DNA from: Bradyrhizobium sp. BRP22 | GTDB taxonomy: Bacteria > Pseudomonadota > Alphaproteobacteria > Rhizobiales > Xanthobacteraceae | DNA length: 64,000 nucleotides | Direction: 5' to 3' | NCBI RefSeq assembly: GCF_020194175.1 | Contig: NZ_JADYVX010000003.1 | Location: 248,001 to 312,000, forward strand | Part shown: piece after piece, positions 9,067 to 18,073 of the stretch | Numbering within the stretch: the first letter of the stretch is position 1 | Layout: every line of letters starts with the position of its first letter | Notes under the pieces: generated by a model | Database searches by the model: none | Told to the model about the DNA's origin: nothing | What the model saw: the letters and a program-made list of their open reading frames with translations, nothing else | Program-made: the position numbers and the translations under genes

Positions 9067-9249
9067 TCACCGTTCGGTCCGCATGTATTCGCTGCGTTCA
9101 GATATCAACCGCAGATCAGGATCCGCACTCAAGGAATGGGACGGTTCTAGCCGTACCGAGCTATCTCGAGGGCGCTCTACTATGAGAACCCAGCCAATCA
9201 CGCCAAAAGCGAAAAGAGCGGCAGCTACCGCCGAAGAGTGCTGCACCAT
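9067..9249 (-). CDS. Small single-pass membrane protein
   Basis: A 60-residue frame with a very good ribosome-binding site (GGGGAGGA four bases before ATG 9249). Residues 6-24 (SAVAAALFAFGVIGWVLIV) form one hydrophobic helix, and the remainder is polar. No family is recognised. The strong start signal and hydrophobic N-terminus support a real small gene; it could also be the surviving 5' end of a longer one. Confidence 0.5.
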   Translation of the reverse strand: MVQHSSAVAAALFAFGVIGWVLIVERPRDSSVRLEPSHSLSADPDLRLISERSEYMRTER

Positions 9250-10089
9250 AGCGTCCTCCCCTGCCAGTTAATGCTGTCGGGAAGGTTAAGCATCGAAGGC
9301 TCGTTATCCCAATTCACGATCGCGCGTGTCCGCACATCAGATAGGCGTTATAGGCGCCGAGGGCGCTCCAGGAAACGGACCAGGAGACCCATCAAATGGT
9401 GCCGCCGGATTGGTGAAAGCGGTCCGGGAGCGCAAAATCTGCCGGATTGATATTATCGTTCAAAGCTTTTTCGTCGGCGAATCGTACTAGCCAGCTCTCC
9501 GGCTCGAGCGGATGCTCCGCCGTTAAGCCGATCCGGGAAATATTGACGTTTAGATCGCTTAATTCTCGAGATGATTGCCGACACGCTTGTGACGCTCTTC
9601 CATCGAAAGCTGAACGTCGATCCCTGGTCGCTCGTGTCGGCCGCCAACCGCGGCGCCAGAGGCGACGGTATAATCGCCGATGCGCCCCCGATGCATCCAC
9701 TTGTACGTTGGCACGGGGTGAAGTGGCGCATCAAGAGCGCACGGTCTCTCCCAAGGAGGCACGGAGGGCGACCTCCTAGAGCGCGGCAAGCCCGAGGGTC
9801 GCCAATCAAGCATGCACAGTGAGCGTTGGCCCGCTCTAACCTGCGCTAAGTGGCAGCAAATAGTTAAACGTCGATTTGACGGGCGTCGATGCGGTCAAAA
9901 TGATCAATAGGTTTTCGCACTAGCGGCCTCTCGCGCGTCGGGCAGCGGTCCGGCAAATGCGACCTGCCGGCAACAACAAGAGCTAAGATATGCTGGGATC
10001 CCGGCAATTGCGGATCCGAGCTGCAGACCGGCGTGATCGACGCCTAGCTCTTAGTAGGAACCCGAGCATGCGTCGTCCGTTGATCGGGC
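9250..10089. other. Low-coding stretch, possible decayed ORFs on the minus strand
   Basis: Two overlapping minus-strand frames (9559-9813 and 9392-9700) have moderately protein-like pieces, such as YKWMHRGRIGDYTVASGAAV in the first and AEHPLEPESWLVRFADEK in the second. They could be one gene split by a frameshift near 9590, but neither matches a family I know. 9830-10089 shows nothing. Confidence 0.25.
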
Positions 10090-10959
10090 ATGAAGGTCAC
10101 ACAAGCGGATGCGGAAATGCAGGCGCGGTCGCCGAGGGAAATACTTGCGGCTGCTATTCGGCAACGCCACGCAGTGCTTTTTGTAGGCGCCGACGCCTCT
10201 ATGGCCGTCGGGCTGCCGTCCTGGCAGACCCTTATCGATCATCTGCTGGATGACCTGAAGATCGATCGCGATGTGATCGATGGCATGAATGACGGTTATC
10301 CCATGCTGGCTGAGTACTATCGTTTGAAGCACGGGGGCATCGGTCCATTGCGGAGCTGGCTCGATCGCAACTGGAAGGTGGCGTCAGACCGGGTGGCCGA
10401 TTCCCGCCTCCACAAGCTGATCGTGGAGCTTGATTTCCCGGTCATCTACACCACGAACTATGATCGAAATCTTGAGACCGCCTTCGACATCCACGGCAAG
10501 TCCTACGCAAAAATCAGCAATGCAAAGGAAATTGCCAGTGCGCGTCAAGGTGTCACGCACGTAATAAAGTACCATGGCGATTTCGATGACGATTCCTCTC
10601 TCGTTCTCACCGAGACGGATTTCCTCAACCGGCTTTCGTTCGACTCTCCGCTCGACATCCGCTTTCGCGCGGATGCACTGAGTCGTACCATCCTGTTCAT
10701 CGGATACAGCATGTCGGATCCCAATATCCGCCTATTGCTGCACCGCATCTGGCAAACGTGGGAGGACTCGGGACACCGTGCGGATCGGCCCCGCTCTTTT
10801 GTATTCATGCCGTCGCAAAATGCCGTCCAAGACGCGATCCTTGCACGCTGGGGCATCACGGTGTTGACGGCGGAGAACGGTGAGCGGGTCGAAAATGCGC
10901 TGGTCGGATTCTTGTCGGACATCCAAGCCAGGATATCGTCTATGCAGGACGTTTCATAG
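10090..10959 (+). CDS. Stand-alone SIR2-like domain protein
   Basis: A 289-residue protein made almost entirely of a SIR2_2-type NAD-binding domain. Seen in order: Rossmann entry AVLFVGADASMAVGLPSW (residues 28-45; the canonical GAGxS reads GADAS), TTNYDRNLETAF (about 120-131) with the conserved Asn-Tyr-Asp, the His-Gly pair in KYHGDFDD (about 160) corresponding to the catalytic histidine, and FIGYSMSDPNIRLLL (about 200-215). Such proteins hydrolyse NAD, and several bacterial anti-phage systems use this domain as the toxic effector. No partner gene of a known system is adjacent. An internal ATG at 10117 is an alternative start. The domain call is firm; a defence role is inference. Confidence 0.85.
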   Translation: MKVTQADAEMQARSPREILAAAIRQRHAVLFVGADASMAVGLPSWQTLIDHLLDDLKIDRDVIDGMNDGYPMLAEYYRLKHGGIGPLRSWLDRNWKVASDRVADSRLHKLIVELDFPVIYTTNYDRNLETAFDIHGKSYAKISNAKEIASARQGVTHVIKYHGDFDDDSSLVLTETDFLNRLSFDSPLDIRFRADALSRTILFIGYSMSDPNIRLLLHRIWQTWEDSGHRADRPRSFVFMPSQNAVQDAILARWGITVLTAENGERVENALVGFLSDIQARISSMQDVS

Positions 10960-11307
10960 GTGGCCGCCGGCATATGAGCGAGCGCGATCAGTTGCCTCCA
11001 GCCTTCCTTTTGTCTTTCGTCGCGCGCGCAATCGGCCGCTCCTCCTTGCGGGCCACTGACGCTCGCTCCTGGCAGATGATCTGTGCGGCCGGCGGCCCGC
11101 TCCCGTCTCAGTTCGCGCTCGATGATGTCACGCGAGCTCCCGGCGGGCTCGTTGTCAAACGGGTTTGGGTTCGTTCCGCTTATAAAGACCTCTTTCGGAT
11201 GTTTACTTCACGCGGTTGGCAACGGCTCGGGCGTAGCGTCGTTACCCAGAATGGCCGGCCGCCCCCGGTCCGTCAGAATGTCCTTCGCGGGAGCAGGTTG
11301 GTCGCAG
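10960..11307. other. Gap without a convincing gene
   Basis: A plus-strand frame (10974-11324) is arginine-rich and without a domain. A minus-strand frame without a start codon reads [20 protein letters not shown], which looks protein-like, and may be a relic. I support no gene here. Confidence 0.3.
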
Positions 11308-12201
11308 ATGCACGAAGATGTTGATGTGCTGATTATCGGTGCTGGCCCGGCGGGTCTCATGGCTGCGATCTACCTTGCGAGATTCCAACGAAAAGTTCTG
11401 GTGGTCGACGCCGGCGCGTCCCGGGCGGCACTAATTCCGCGAAGCCACAATTTTCCAGCGTTCGCGAGCGGAATTTCCGGCGCCGAATTGCTGGCGCGCA
11501 TGAGGGAGCAGGTTGCAGAGCTGGGCGTTCGGCTGGTCGAAGGCACTGTTGAGACGCTTGTGCGAGACAGTCGCGGCTTTTCCGCGACGGTCGGGCGCAC
11601 GAACATTGGATCCTCAAGAGTTGTGCTCGCGACCGGCATTGTTGATCGGCAGCCTCCCATGAACGATTGGACGAGCGCGGTCGAGGAGGGCCTGCTGCGA
11701 TATTGTCCGATATGTGATGCGTTTGAGGCGCGGGGGAAACGGATAGGAGTGATCGGCCCGCTCAAGCACGCGGCAAGCAAGACGCTTTTCCTTCGCACTT
11801 TCACCGCTGATGTGGTTCTCGTTCCGACCGATCACGCACGTGACGATGGGCTGGCGGCGAAGCTGACCGAGATGGCTGTGCAAACAACCGCTCCGCTCGC
11901 TCGACTTGAAAAAGTCGATCGCCGAATAGGGACCCGGCTGATCGATGGCTCCTCCGCTGAGTTCGATGTTGTCTATCCCGCGATGGGCAGTGAAGTCCGA
12001 TCCGGCCTGTCACTTGCGGTGGGCGCGAATCATACGGCGGAAGGGTTTGTGATCGTGGACCAGAAGCAGCAGACTACGGTCAGTGGACTGTACGGAATTG
12101 GCGACGTCGTCAGTGACCTTCACCAGATATCGGTCGCGTTGGGTCACGCGGCCGTCGCGGCATGCCACATCCACAATATGCTGCCACCGAAGTATGTGTA
12201 G
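11308..12201 (+). CDS. Thioredoxin-reductase-like NAD(P)/FAD-dependent oxidoreductase
   Basis: A 297-residue flavoprotein. The N-terminal FAD site is [20 protein letters not shown] (about residues 5-24); a redox-active CPIC motif lies at [10 protein letters not shown] (about 133-142), matching the CxxC of thioredoxin reductases; the C-terminal FAD contact is [20 protein letters not shown] (about 261-280). The NADPH-binding segment after CPIC is unusual: [18 protein letters not shown] where GxGxxA is expected, so the pyridine nucleotide preference is uncertain. The frame is open upstream to 11083; ATG 11308 gives the correct start for the Rossmann fold. No thioredoxin gene is adjacent. Confidence 0.85.
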   Translation: MHEDVDVLIIGAGPAGLMAAIYLARFQRKVLVVDAGASRAALIPRSHNFPAFASGISGAELLARMREQVAELGVRLVEGTVETLVRDSRGFSATVGRTNIGSSRVVLATGIVDRQPPMNDWTSAVEEGLLRYCPICDAFEARGKRIGVIGPLKHAASKTLFLRTFTADVVLVPTDHARDDGLAAKLTEMAVQTTAPLARLEKVDRRIGTRLIDGSSAEFDVVYPAMGSEVRSGLSLAVGANHTAEGFVIVDQKQQTTVSGLYGIGDVVSDLHQISVALGHAAVAACHIHNMLPPKYV

Positions 12202-12265
12202 CCGCCGCGCCTGAATTAGGAACGGTGCCGCCTCTTCCGGCTTTCCTTCGATCACGGAGAGCGAG

Positions 12266-12469
12266 ATGACCTATCCCAATGACAACGGCCCGCCGAACGA
12301 TAGACAGCGAAGCCCGACGGCGTGGATCGTCGGGGCTTGCTTCGTGCTGGCGATCGTTGGCGCCGCATTGTTCTATAACGGCAAGGACAGTTCCACGCCA
12401 TCCGATCCGAACAAGGCACCAAGCGTGATGACCGGCTCAAACAACCGTCCCGCCGACGCGGGCAAATAG
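12266..12469 (+). CDS. Small single-pass membrane protein
   Basis: A 67-residue protein with a polar N-terminus, one hydrophobic helix at about 19-38 (AWIVGACFVLAIVGAALFY) and a polar Ser/Pro/Asn-rich tail. A GGAGAGCGAG ribosome-binding site precedes ATG 12266. Short proteins of this layout are common in Bradyrhizobium-type genomes; the function is unknown. Confidence 0.65.
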   Translation: MTYPNDNGPPNDRQRSPTAWIVGACFVLAIVGAALFYNGKDSSTPSDPNKAPSVMTGSNNRPADAGK

Positions 12470-12608
12470 GCGCGGGTCGAAGTGTTTCGCGATCAGAGGG
12501 ATGTCGATACCGGTGACTGGACGCAGGCCTATCCAGACACCCAGACCGTAAGGCTCGGCGGGCGGTCCATCGACGTCCATTCACCGGTGATCTTCAGTAG
12601 TCCGCCGT

Positions 12609-12734
12609 CTAGGGATTTCCTTGCGAATCGAACAGATTGACACCTCCGCAGCCCGCAATCGCGATCGACGAATAGGCCTCCGCCTTCTCGCGATCGAACT
12701 TCGTCGGCTTGAGATGCACACGGGCGAGACCGCC
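12609..12734 (-). pseudogene. Possible C-terminal relic of an unknown gene
   Basis: A minus-strand frame bounded by stops, without an ATG, reads LARVHLKPTKFDREKAEAYS followed by IAIAGCGGVNLFDSQGNP and TAG. Composition is clearly protein-like and unlike the neighbouring frames, but I recognise no family. It may be the tail of a deleted gene. Confidence 0.25.
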
Positions 12735-12767
12735 ACGATCTCGAGATGACCCAATTCCTTCGTGCCG

Positions 12768-13241
12768 CTACCAGATCGAAGGGCGCTGTATCATCAGCCA
12801 GAAAATGCCCATCACCGCGCCGAATGCCGGGAAGCCAAAGGCGAACCAGGTCCAGAACAGCTTATGATATCGCGCAGGCAGTGGCTTTCGTTGGGCTGCG
12901 GAGGCTGCCGCCAGGTTACGCATCTGCATTTGGATCCAAACAACGGGAAGCCAGAAGGCGCCCGTCACGAAATAAAGGACAATGGAGAGCACAATCCAGC
13001 TCTCGCTCAGCGAATATCCGGCCTCATACGCGAGGGCGATCCCGGTCAAGGGTTGGGCCACCACGGCTGTCGCCGTAAACAAGAAATCAGCGCGAACGAC
13101 AATGCGCGCGACCGCCGCGACAATCACAGGGTCTCCGGTCAAGTGCGCGCGGAGCATGAAGAACGCGATACCCGCTCCTGTACCCAGCAATACAGCCGCC
13201 CCAATGAGATGAATATACTTCAAAAGAAAATAGATCATCAT
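12768..13241 (-). CDS. DUF2269-family integral membrane protein
   Basis: A 157-residue protein with four hydrophobic segments: 1-27 (with the family-type YFLLKYIHLIGAAVLLGTGA), 48-70, 80-102 and 128-152. The positions of the His in the first helix and the Gly-rich stretch fit DUF2269 (YcgQ-like predicted membrane proteins). Its ATG overlaps the stop of the upstream SDR-DoxX gene by four bases, so the two are co-translated. The function is unknown; such proteins often sit beside redox or DoxX-type membrane proteins. Confidence 0.8.
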   Translation of the reverse strand: MMIYFLLKYIHLIGAAVLLGTGAGIAFFMLRAHLTGDPVIVAAVARIVVRADFLFTATAVVAQPLTGIALAYEAGYSLSESWIVLSIVLYFVTGAFWLPVVWIQMQMRNLAAASAAQRKPLPARYHKLFWTWFAFGFPAFGAVMGIFWLMIQRPSIW

Positions 13242-14521
13242 CTTTCATCTATGATCGCCAGCGCGACCAGGTGCAACACGAAGATCGGGATGATCTTCAA
13301 GAGTGGACCAAGAGGCTCGATCCATAGGTCGGGCCGGAGAATGCTGCCTGCAACAGCGTAGAACAGCGAAAGCGCCAAGGCGCCGTAGAGTCCCTGCCGG
13401 GTGAGAGGGCGCCAGGCGATGCATAGGCCGACGGCGATATCCGCAAGCGCGCCGGCAATGACCGACGGGCCGGAGAGCAGACCCGCACCCGTACTGCGCA
13501 TGAGTTCCAGGCCGCTGGGGTAGCCGACCGTCAATGAAATCACGCCGGTGGCAACCCAGAAAATGGCCAAAACAACAAAGATGACCGCCTTGAGCAGATA
13601 CAGCCGGGCAAACCATTTCTCTTGGATCGTCGCGGACTCGGCCGCCAGCGCGTCCGCAAGCGATCGAGGCCGTATCCCGGTGATCGAGATCCACTCCTGC
13701 GGGTCTCCAACGGCTCCTCTCGCAATTTCGCGCGCGGCATTGGTCCGGACCGGCGGCCGCCAACCCAGCGCCCCCGCGACATCGCCGAGCCAGTAGATGA
13801 ACTTCGACAATGAATGCGGCATTACGAATGAGCGGGCTGGCCGCCGATCATACCAGCCACGGTATCGAGCAATGATCTCTCCCATCTGCAGCCTTTCGGG
13901 GCCGGCGAGCTCGATCGCCACGCGCGACGGAGCATTTTTTTCGAGAAAGAAAGAGACAGTATCAACGACATCATCAAGCTTCACCACCTGAAGGGGCTGT
14001 GTATCAGGCATCATGGGGAGCCACGGCAGGCTGGCAAGTGAGCGGATCAAGGCGCTTGCGCCGAATGCCGGATGACCAAGTACTACCGACGGCCTGAGAA
14101 TTACCCAATCGAGCTTAGTCGCCATCAAACGGCGATCGCCCTCGTATTTCGTCGATGAAAAGCGCGACGGCTGCGCGCGATCGACGCCGATCGCGGAAAA
14201 ATGGATGACGCGACGAACGCCGCTTTTTTCACAAGCATCGAACAGCACGCCAATTCCGGTTGCATGAACACCTTCCGTATCCTCGCGGCCGCTGTCCTGC
14301 AGGACTCCCGCGCAACTCACCACCGCGTCTATATCTTTGAGAACTGGCAGCCAATCTTCCGCTTTGCGAACGGATGCAATATCCAGCGTCACCCATCCAG
14401 CTATTGGCAAAGACCCACTCGCATGGCGAGCGACCCCAATCACCCGATGTCCCTCCCGTACGAGACGTGTCGCGACCGCGGATCCAATCAGACCCGTCGC
14501 TCCGGTGAGCAGGATCCTCAT
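13238..14521 (-). CDS. SDR-family NAD(P)-binding protein fused to a DoxX-like membrane domain
   Basis: A 427-residue two-part protein. Residues 1-300 are an atypical SDR/NmrA-type Rossmann domain starting with LLTGATGLIGSAVATRLV (TGxxGxxG), with FSAIGVD near 110 and a YEGD in place of the YxxxK active site (TKYEGDRRL), so reductase activity is uncertain. Residues 305-427 hold four hydrophobic helices of the DoxX_3/DUF4345 type (starting KAVIFVVLAIFWVATGVISL). The fusion is widespread in proteobacteria as 'SDR family oxidoreductase/DoxX-like'. It is coupled to the DUF2269 gene by an ATGA overlap. Confidence 0.82.
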   Translation of the reverse strand: MRILLTGATGLIGSAVATRLVREGHRVIGVARHASGSLPIAGWVTLDIASVRKAEDWLPVLKDIDAVVSCAGVLQDSGREDTEGVHATGIGVLFDACEKSGVRRVIHFSAIGVDRAQPSRFSSTKYEGDRRLMATKLDWVILRPSVVLGHPAFGASALIRSLASLPWLPMMPDTQPLQVVKLDDVVDTVSFFLEKNAPSRVAIELAGPERLQMGEIIARYRGWYDRRPARSFVMPHSLSKFIYWLGDVAGALGWRPPVRTNAAREIARGAVGDPQEWISITGIRPRSLADALAAESATIQEKWFARLYLLKAVIFVVLAIFWVATGVISLTVGYPSGLELMRSTGAGLLSGPSVIAGALADIAVGLCIAWRPLTRQGLYGALALSLFYAVAGSILRPDLWIEPLGPLLKIIPIFVLHLVALAIIDER

Positions 14522-14710
14522 CGTGGTCTTCCAGCAGGTTTGTCGCTTTCTACCTCAGTAGCTTCGCCGGACAGCCAGGCTTGGTCTCCGGAGCCAAGCC
14601 CGCATTGCAGTTCGCCGTGCCGCCCTCCGCTCTCCAGGCACCGAGCGAGCCGAATCGTAGATCGTCGCGAGCGCTCGCGCGCCAGATGCGAAGATCTGCT
14701 GCACTGCTCT

Positions 14711-14884
14711 TCAACCCGGAAGATTGTTTGGCGGCTCCTTTAGCTTGTCCAATTGTTCGTCTTCCATCCGCAATTCCAGTTCCGCACGGCGCCGAAACTC
14801 CTCATCCCTGCCTTCCGGTTTCCCCGCTTCTTCCCATAGCTGATGGGTACGAGCTCGGATTTTTTCGCCGTTCGGATTTGCCAT
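14711..14884 (-). CDS. DUF2934 family small protein
   Basis: A 57-residue soluble protein. The conserved DUF2934 core is visible as IRARTHQLWEEAGKPEGRDE followed by EFRRRAELEL (about residues 8-37): helix, 'LWEeaGrPeGrdeefW..AE.EL'. The frame is open to 14941, but ATG 14884 fits the usual N-terminus. The function is unknown; members are frequent near stress-response genes in rhizobia. Confidence 0.75.
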   Translation of the reverse strand: MANPNGEKIRARTHQLWEEAGKPEGRDEEFRRRAELELRMEDEQLDKLKEPPNNLPG

Positions 14885-15438
14885 GGCTCTGTCGCATCCT
14901 CTCGAGGAACTGTTTCTGCCTAACGCCTCGATGAACTCCACTGCCGAATAGCCGTCGCTCAGGTCGAAGTAGCATCCTCCATGGAGTGAAAATACCTACG
15001 ACCGCGGAGTGTTCCTGAACCGTCACTCGGACCGCTGATCTTGCTCAGTTCTGGCTGAGCTCAAAGCAAGATCGGCGCCCATGCTCTTTGGACAACGCTG
15101 TTGTCGCTTACGGCGGTTCTACGGAACCACGCCGATCCGATGCTGGAACGAACAGTCCGCGGAGACGCGTGGCGTCCCGCAAATGTTCGACGAAAGCTGA
15201 AGCGGAGTACCGCCACCGACAACGTCCAATTGTCGTCCCGCGCTTTCGGTGATCCGAAGAGTAGGAATTTGACGACGATAACTTTGTAATATGCAGGATC
15301 ATCGCGACCTGGTCTTGCCGCACCGTAGGGATCGGCTTGCGGGTATCCGTCTTCGCCGTTCGCGGAAGGGCAATCTGTATCGTGTGACACCCTGGCACAA
15401 AGCTTTCAGCAAGCACTCGGCTGGCAAACTTGCCACGT
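14885..15438. other. Gene-poor stretch
   Basis: Frames here (for example 15061-15390 and 15108-15491 on the minus strand) have no family resemblance. The only notable element is the strong inverted repeat at 15037-15073, listed separately. Confidence 0.35.
15037..15073. terminator. Strong inverted repeat, possible hairpin or bidirectional terminator
   Basis: GATCTTGCT at 15037-15045 and AGCAAGATC at 15065-15073 are perfect nine-base inverted arms, and a second inner pair GCTCAG/CTGAGC (15043-15048, 15055-15060) can form in between. The element lies in a gene-poor gap and is not followed by a clear T run, so a terminator role is uncertain; it could be a regulatory hairpin. Confidence 0.35.
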
Positions 15439-15621
15439 TCACCTGCCTGAGGGCGCCGTATGCTGGTCAGCCTTCCGGCGCAGATCATCAATTATGTCCT
15501 GCGCACCATGGTGGGTGAGAAGTTCGCCGGATTTGTCCGGAATGTCAGCGTCCTGGCACAGCCGTTTGATTTCGTCGCGCTGTGCATCTGTCATGGGATC
15601 GTGTTGGGCATTCAAGGTCAT
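15439..15621 (-). CDS. DUF3072 family small protein
   Basis: A 60-residue protein with the core DPMTDAQRDEIKRLCQDADI (residues 8-27), then LLTHHGAQDIIDDLRRKA, the layout of DUF3072 ('MTdaQ...LkrLceea..p.....t..eAs..IdeLr'). An AGAGGAAG ribosome-binding site precedes ATG 15621. The function is unknown. Confidence 0.7.
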   Translation of the reverse strand: MTLNAQHDPMTDAQRDEIKRLCQDADIPDKSGELLTHHGAQDIIDDLRRKADQHTAPSGR

Positions 15622-15949
15622 GGTGTGCTTCCTCTTTGGCCGCTCAACGTGCTGGCACTGGAGCTGTTCCTAACTGTCGACTGTCGACGAGATCCTTACC
15701 GCACCAGCATATGGAACCAGTCGCGACCCACCAGGCTTGTCTTTCTGAAATGCCGCCTCGCCTCGACCTTGATAGCCATCATGGCTGATCACGGCTTCCA
15801 GGACTGTATCGACGAAAGGCATGAAAGAAGCGAGCCGACGAGTGGTTTATGGCATGGGCATTGGAGGAGTTTAGCGTGTTGGGACTGACCGCGGTTCGAC
15901 TTTGTGAAAATGTCAATGATGATTTGGGTTCAGCGACTGAGAGCCGCCC
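15622..15949. other. Intergenic stretch
   Basis: No gene is supported. A 37-codon plus-strand frame from 15850 (AWALEEFSVLGLTAVRLCEN) is protein-like but short and without a known family. Confidence 0.3.
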
Positions 15950-16933
15950 ATGCAGGCGATGAGTGATCCGGCGCAACCAACGACCGCAATGGTGTTCTCC
16001 GGCGGTCTTGGTCTTGCAGCGTATCATGCTGGCGCCTATGAGACTTTCGCGGAGCGCGGCGGTGTGTTGCATTGGGTGAGTGGTTCGTCGGCAGGAGCGA
16101 TCACCGCTGCCTTGATTGCAGGAAACCGGGTGGATCACAGGATTGCGCGGCTGCGCGACTTCTGGAATCATCCGCCTCTCGATCGCGCCAATCGAGATCC
16201 GTGGAATCATCTCAATGGATGGATCGGGGCGATCGGAACAAGGCTCCTCGGAAGCGCGGGACATTTCTATCCACGTCTGCCTTCCCTTGATCCCTTCCGC
16301 TTTCGCAGCTTCTACGATCTTGCGCCGATGCGCGAGCGTTTAGCGAAGCTGATTGATTTCGGCCTTCTGAACGGCGGATCGATGAGGGTTTGCGTTGCCA
16401 CGACTGATGTCGAGACCGGCGAGCCAGTTATTTTCGATTCCATTCGCGAAAAGCTCGAGATGGATCATCTGCTCGCGAGTTGCGGGTTTCTACCGGAATT
16501 TGCAGCGGTCGAGTTGGGTGGGCGCCTATTGGGAGATGGTGGGCTTTCGATGAATGCGCCATTTGACCCTATGTTGGAGGAGGACGTGCAGGGCGACATG
16601 ATTCTCTACGTGATCGACCTTTACGCGCGAGACGGGCCGTGTCCGGCATCCCTCGAGGCTTCGCTGGAACGCAAGAACGATCTGCTGTTTGGCAATCAGA
16701 CCTTGCTTAGGCTGAAGTATCTTGTCGAGGCGCGGCAGCTTCGAGGGCAGCTGGCAGGCCGCGCACCGGAAGCGTGGAAAGACCGCGTCGTACTGCTGAG
16801 CTATCGCCCCGGAGCCGAAGAGCCAGGACCAGAGAAATCATTCGATCTCTCGGCTACGGCGCTGGCGCAAAGGTGGAAGGCGGGAGGCTCGACATGGAGG
16901 AGGCAACAAGAGCGAAGCATGAGAGTACGTTGA
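15950..16933 (+). CDS. Patatin-like phospholipase
   Basis: A 327-residue protein with the complete patatin catalytic set: oxyanion loop FSGGLGLAAYHAGA (about 15-28), nucleophile elbow GSSAG (about 45-49, serine in G-x-S-x-G) and the catalytic dyad Asp in DGGLS (about 196-200). It is predicted to hydrolyse acyl ester bonds of lipids. There is no signal peptide, so it acts in the cytoplasm or at the inner membrane. ATG 15959 (MSDPAQ) is an equally good start. The C-terminal 60 residues are Arg/Glu-rich. Neighbours give no pathway context. Confidence 0.88.
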   Translation: MQAMSDPAQPTTAMVFSGGLGLAAYHAGAYETFAERGGVLHWVSGSSAGAITAALIAGNRVDHRIARLRDFWNHPPLDRANRDPWNHLNGWIGAIGTRLLGSAGHFYPRLPSLDPFRFRSFYDLAPMRERLAKLIDFGLLNGGSMRVCVATTDVETGEPVIFDSIREKLEMDHLLASCGFLPEFAAVELGGRLLGDGGLSMNAPFDPMLEEDVQGDMILYVIDLYARDGPCPASLEASLERKNDLLFGNQTLLRLKYLVEARQLRGQLAGRAPEAWKDRVVLLSYRPGAEEPGPEKSFDLSATALAQRWKAGGSTWRRQQERSMRVR

Positions 16934-17119
16934 ATGTGGTGCGGCGCTTCGAATAGGGCGGTCGCCAATCGACTGGGGGTTTCCGAATCGGCCATACCTG
17001 CGCCGCGCGTGCAGGACCATTGTCTCCTGGCGTCTGACGTTCGACTTTGGCCGGGGCTTCCACAAATTGCATTGGGCGTCGCGCGTGCCCGCTTTGGGAA
17101 GCAGCACGACCAGCCACGG

Positions 17120-17662
17120 CTATTTGCGTTCCTCTTTGGTTTCCTCGATCTTATCTAAGACTCGCTCAGGGGCGATGTCACAGGCGGCCTCGCTTAATTC
17201 TCGCTCGGCCTTGGGCGCGACTTGAAGCCTGTCCGCAATCTGATTGAGCAGTCCCGCGACTTTCGTGAGTTCATGTTCAGTTAGAAGGCTGATCTGCAGA
17301 TCAAGATCCGCTCTCTTATCCGCGTCCGCTCCCATCCGATTTTGGGAGATCAGCACGAATGTAGAAAGGAATATCGCTTCCACCGATGCGACCATCGCAA
17401 GTGCAACAAACGTATCATCCCAAGCGGGCACCCCCGGCAACCAGTGCAAATTTGCGACGATCCAGAAGCCGAACACCGCGAGGTGCAGGTACACGGACGC
17501 CATGCTGCCGGTGAAGGCCGTGATGGCATCGGCCAGCTTCTGTTGAGCTGTGGCTGCTGATTCCTCGCGTCGTCGGCGGTCGACAAGCGCTTGAATGTTG
17601 CGCTCAAGAACCGGGCTCATGCCTTCCGGCGGCGGTGATTTGTAGGTAAGGCCAATGGTCAT
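17120..17662 (-). CDS. DUF1003 family membrane protein
   Basis: A 180-residue protein: cytoplasmic N-terminus with a charged helix (about 20-45), two hydrophobic helices (about 55-75, VYLHLAVFGFWIVANL; and 88-110, VALAMVASVEAIFLSTFVLI) separated by the family LHWLPGVPAWD loop, then SQNRM...ADKRADLDLQISLLTEHE, the diagnostic DUF1003 stretch, and a charged tail. The function is unknown. Confidence 0.85.
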   Translation of the reverse strand: MTIGLTYKSPPPEGMSPVLERNIQALVDRRRREESAATAQQKLADAITAFTGSMASVYLHLAVFGFWIVANLHWLPGVPAWDDTFVALAMVASVEAIFLSTFVLISQNRMGADADKRADLDLQISLLTEHELTKVAGLLNQIADRLQVAPKAERELSEAACDIAPERVLDKIEETKEERK

Positions 17663-17702
17663 TAGATATCAACTAATCCGCCCTGCGCACGTTCCTAGTG
17701 TG

Positions 17703-17805
17703 CCAGCGAACGGCGCGCTGCCAACAACCCGGTCCCTAACGAGCTTCTCTCTGCATTTCGGGTCAAAGGAGGACCTCGTTCGCGAGGCGCTAGCAAGCGC
17801 GCGCT
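17703..17805 (+). pseudogene. Possible TetR-type helix-turn-helix scrap
   Basis: A short plus-strand frame reads TRSLTSFSLHFGSKEDLVRE and ALASAR before a stop at 17803-17805. 'HFGSKEdLvreaL' is the highly conserved end of the TetR DNA-binding domain. Nothing on either side continues the domain, so if real it is a fragment. Confidence 0.35.
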
Positions 17806-18073
17806 GATCAGCAACATCGCCCTAAGGAAGATCAGCGAAGGGCCTGGACCTCGATGGCGCGATCCTGAGGTACCTTAGCGAGCTTGCCTCGAAAACCCGG
17901 CAGGGGTGCCCCCGGCAGCGTTGCTCACAGAAGTGGCCCGCCGGCCCCTGCCCACGGGGCAGGCTAACGGCGGAGGAAGCCCGGCAAATAATTGCCGAAC
18001 GTCGCCGCACTCTTGGGCGTTGATAGGCATCCAAAGACATGTGTAAGAACGTCGTGTCATAGCGCATGTCGAG
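17806..18073. other. Intergenic stretch
   Basis: No gene is supported. A short plus-strand piece (RLTAEEARQIIAERRRTLGR, ending near 18024) is helical in composition and may be another scrap. Confidence 0.3.

Noticed and set aside
10974..11324. Plus-strand 116-codon frame after the SIR2 gene
   Set aside because: No domain, atypical composition, overlaps the start of the flavoprotein gene; considered and rejected as a SIR2 partner.
12437..12580. Minus-strand 47-codon frame with protein-like sequence (PYGLGVWIGLRPVTGIDIPL)
   Set aside because: Overlaps the end of the small membrane-protein gene, has no ribosome-binding site and no recognised family; could be chance.
16934..17119. Helix-turn-helix-like string RAVANRLGVSESAI after the patatin gene
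   Set aside because: Only about 14 residues, with no continuation in frame; too short to call.
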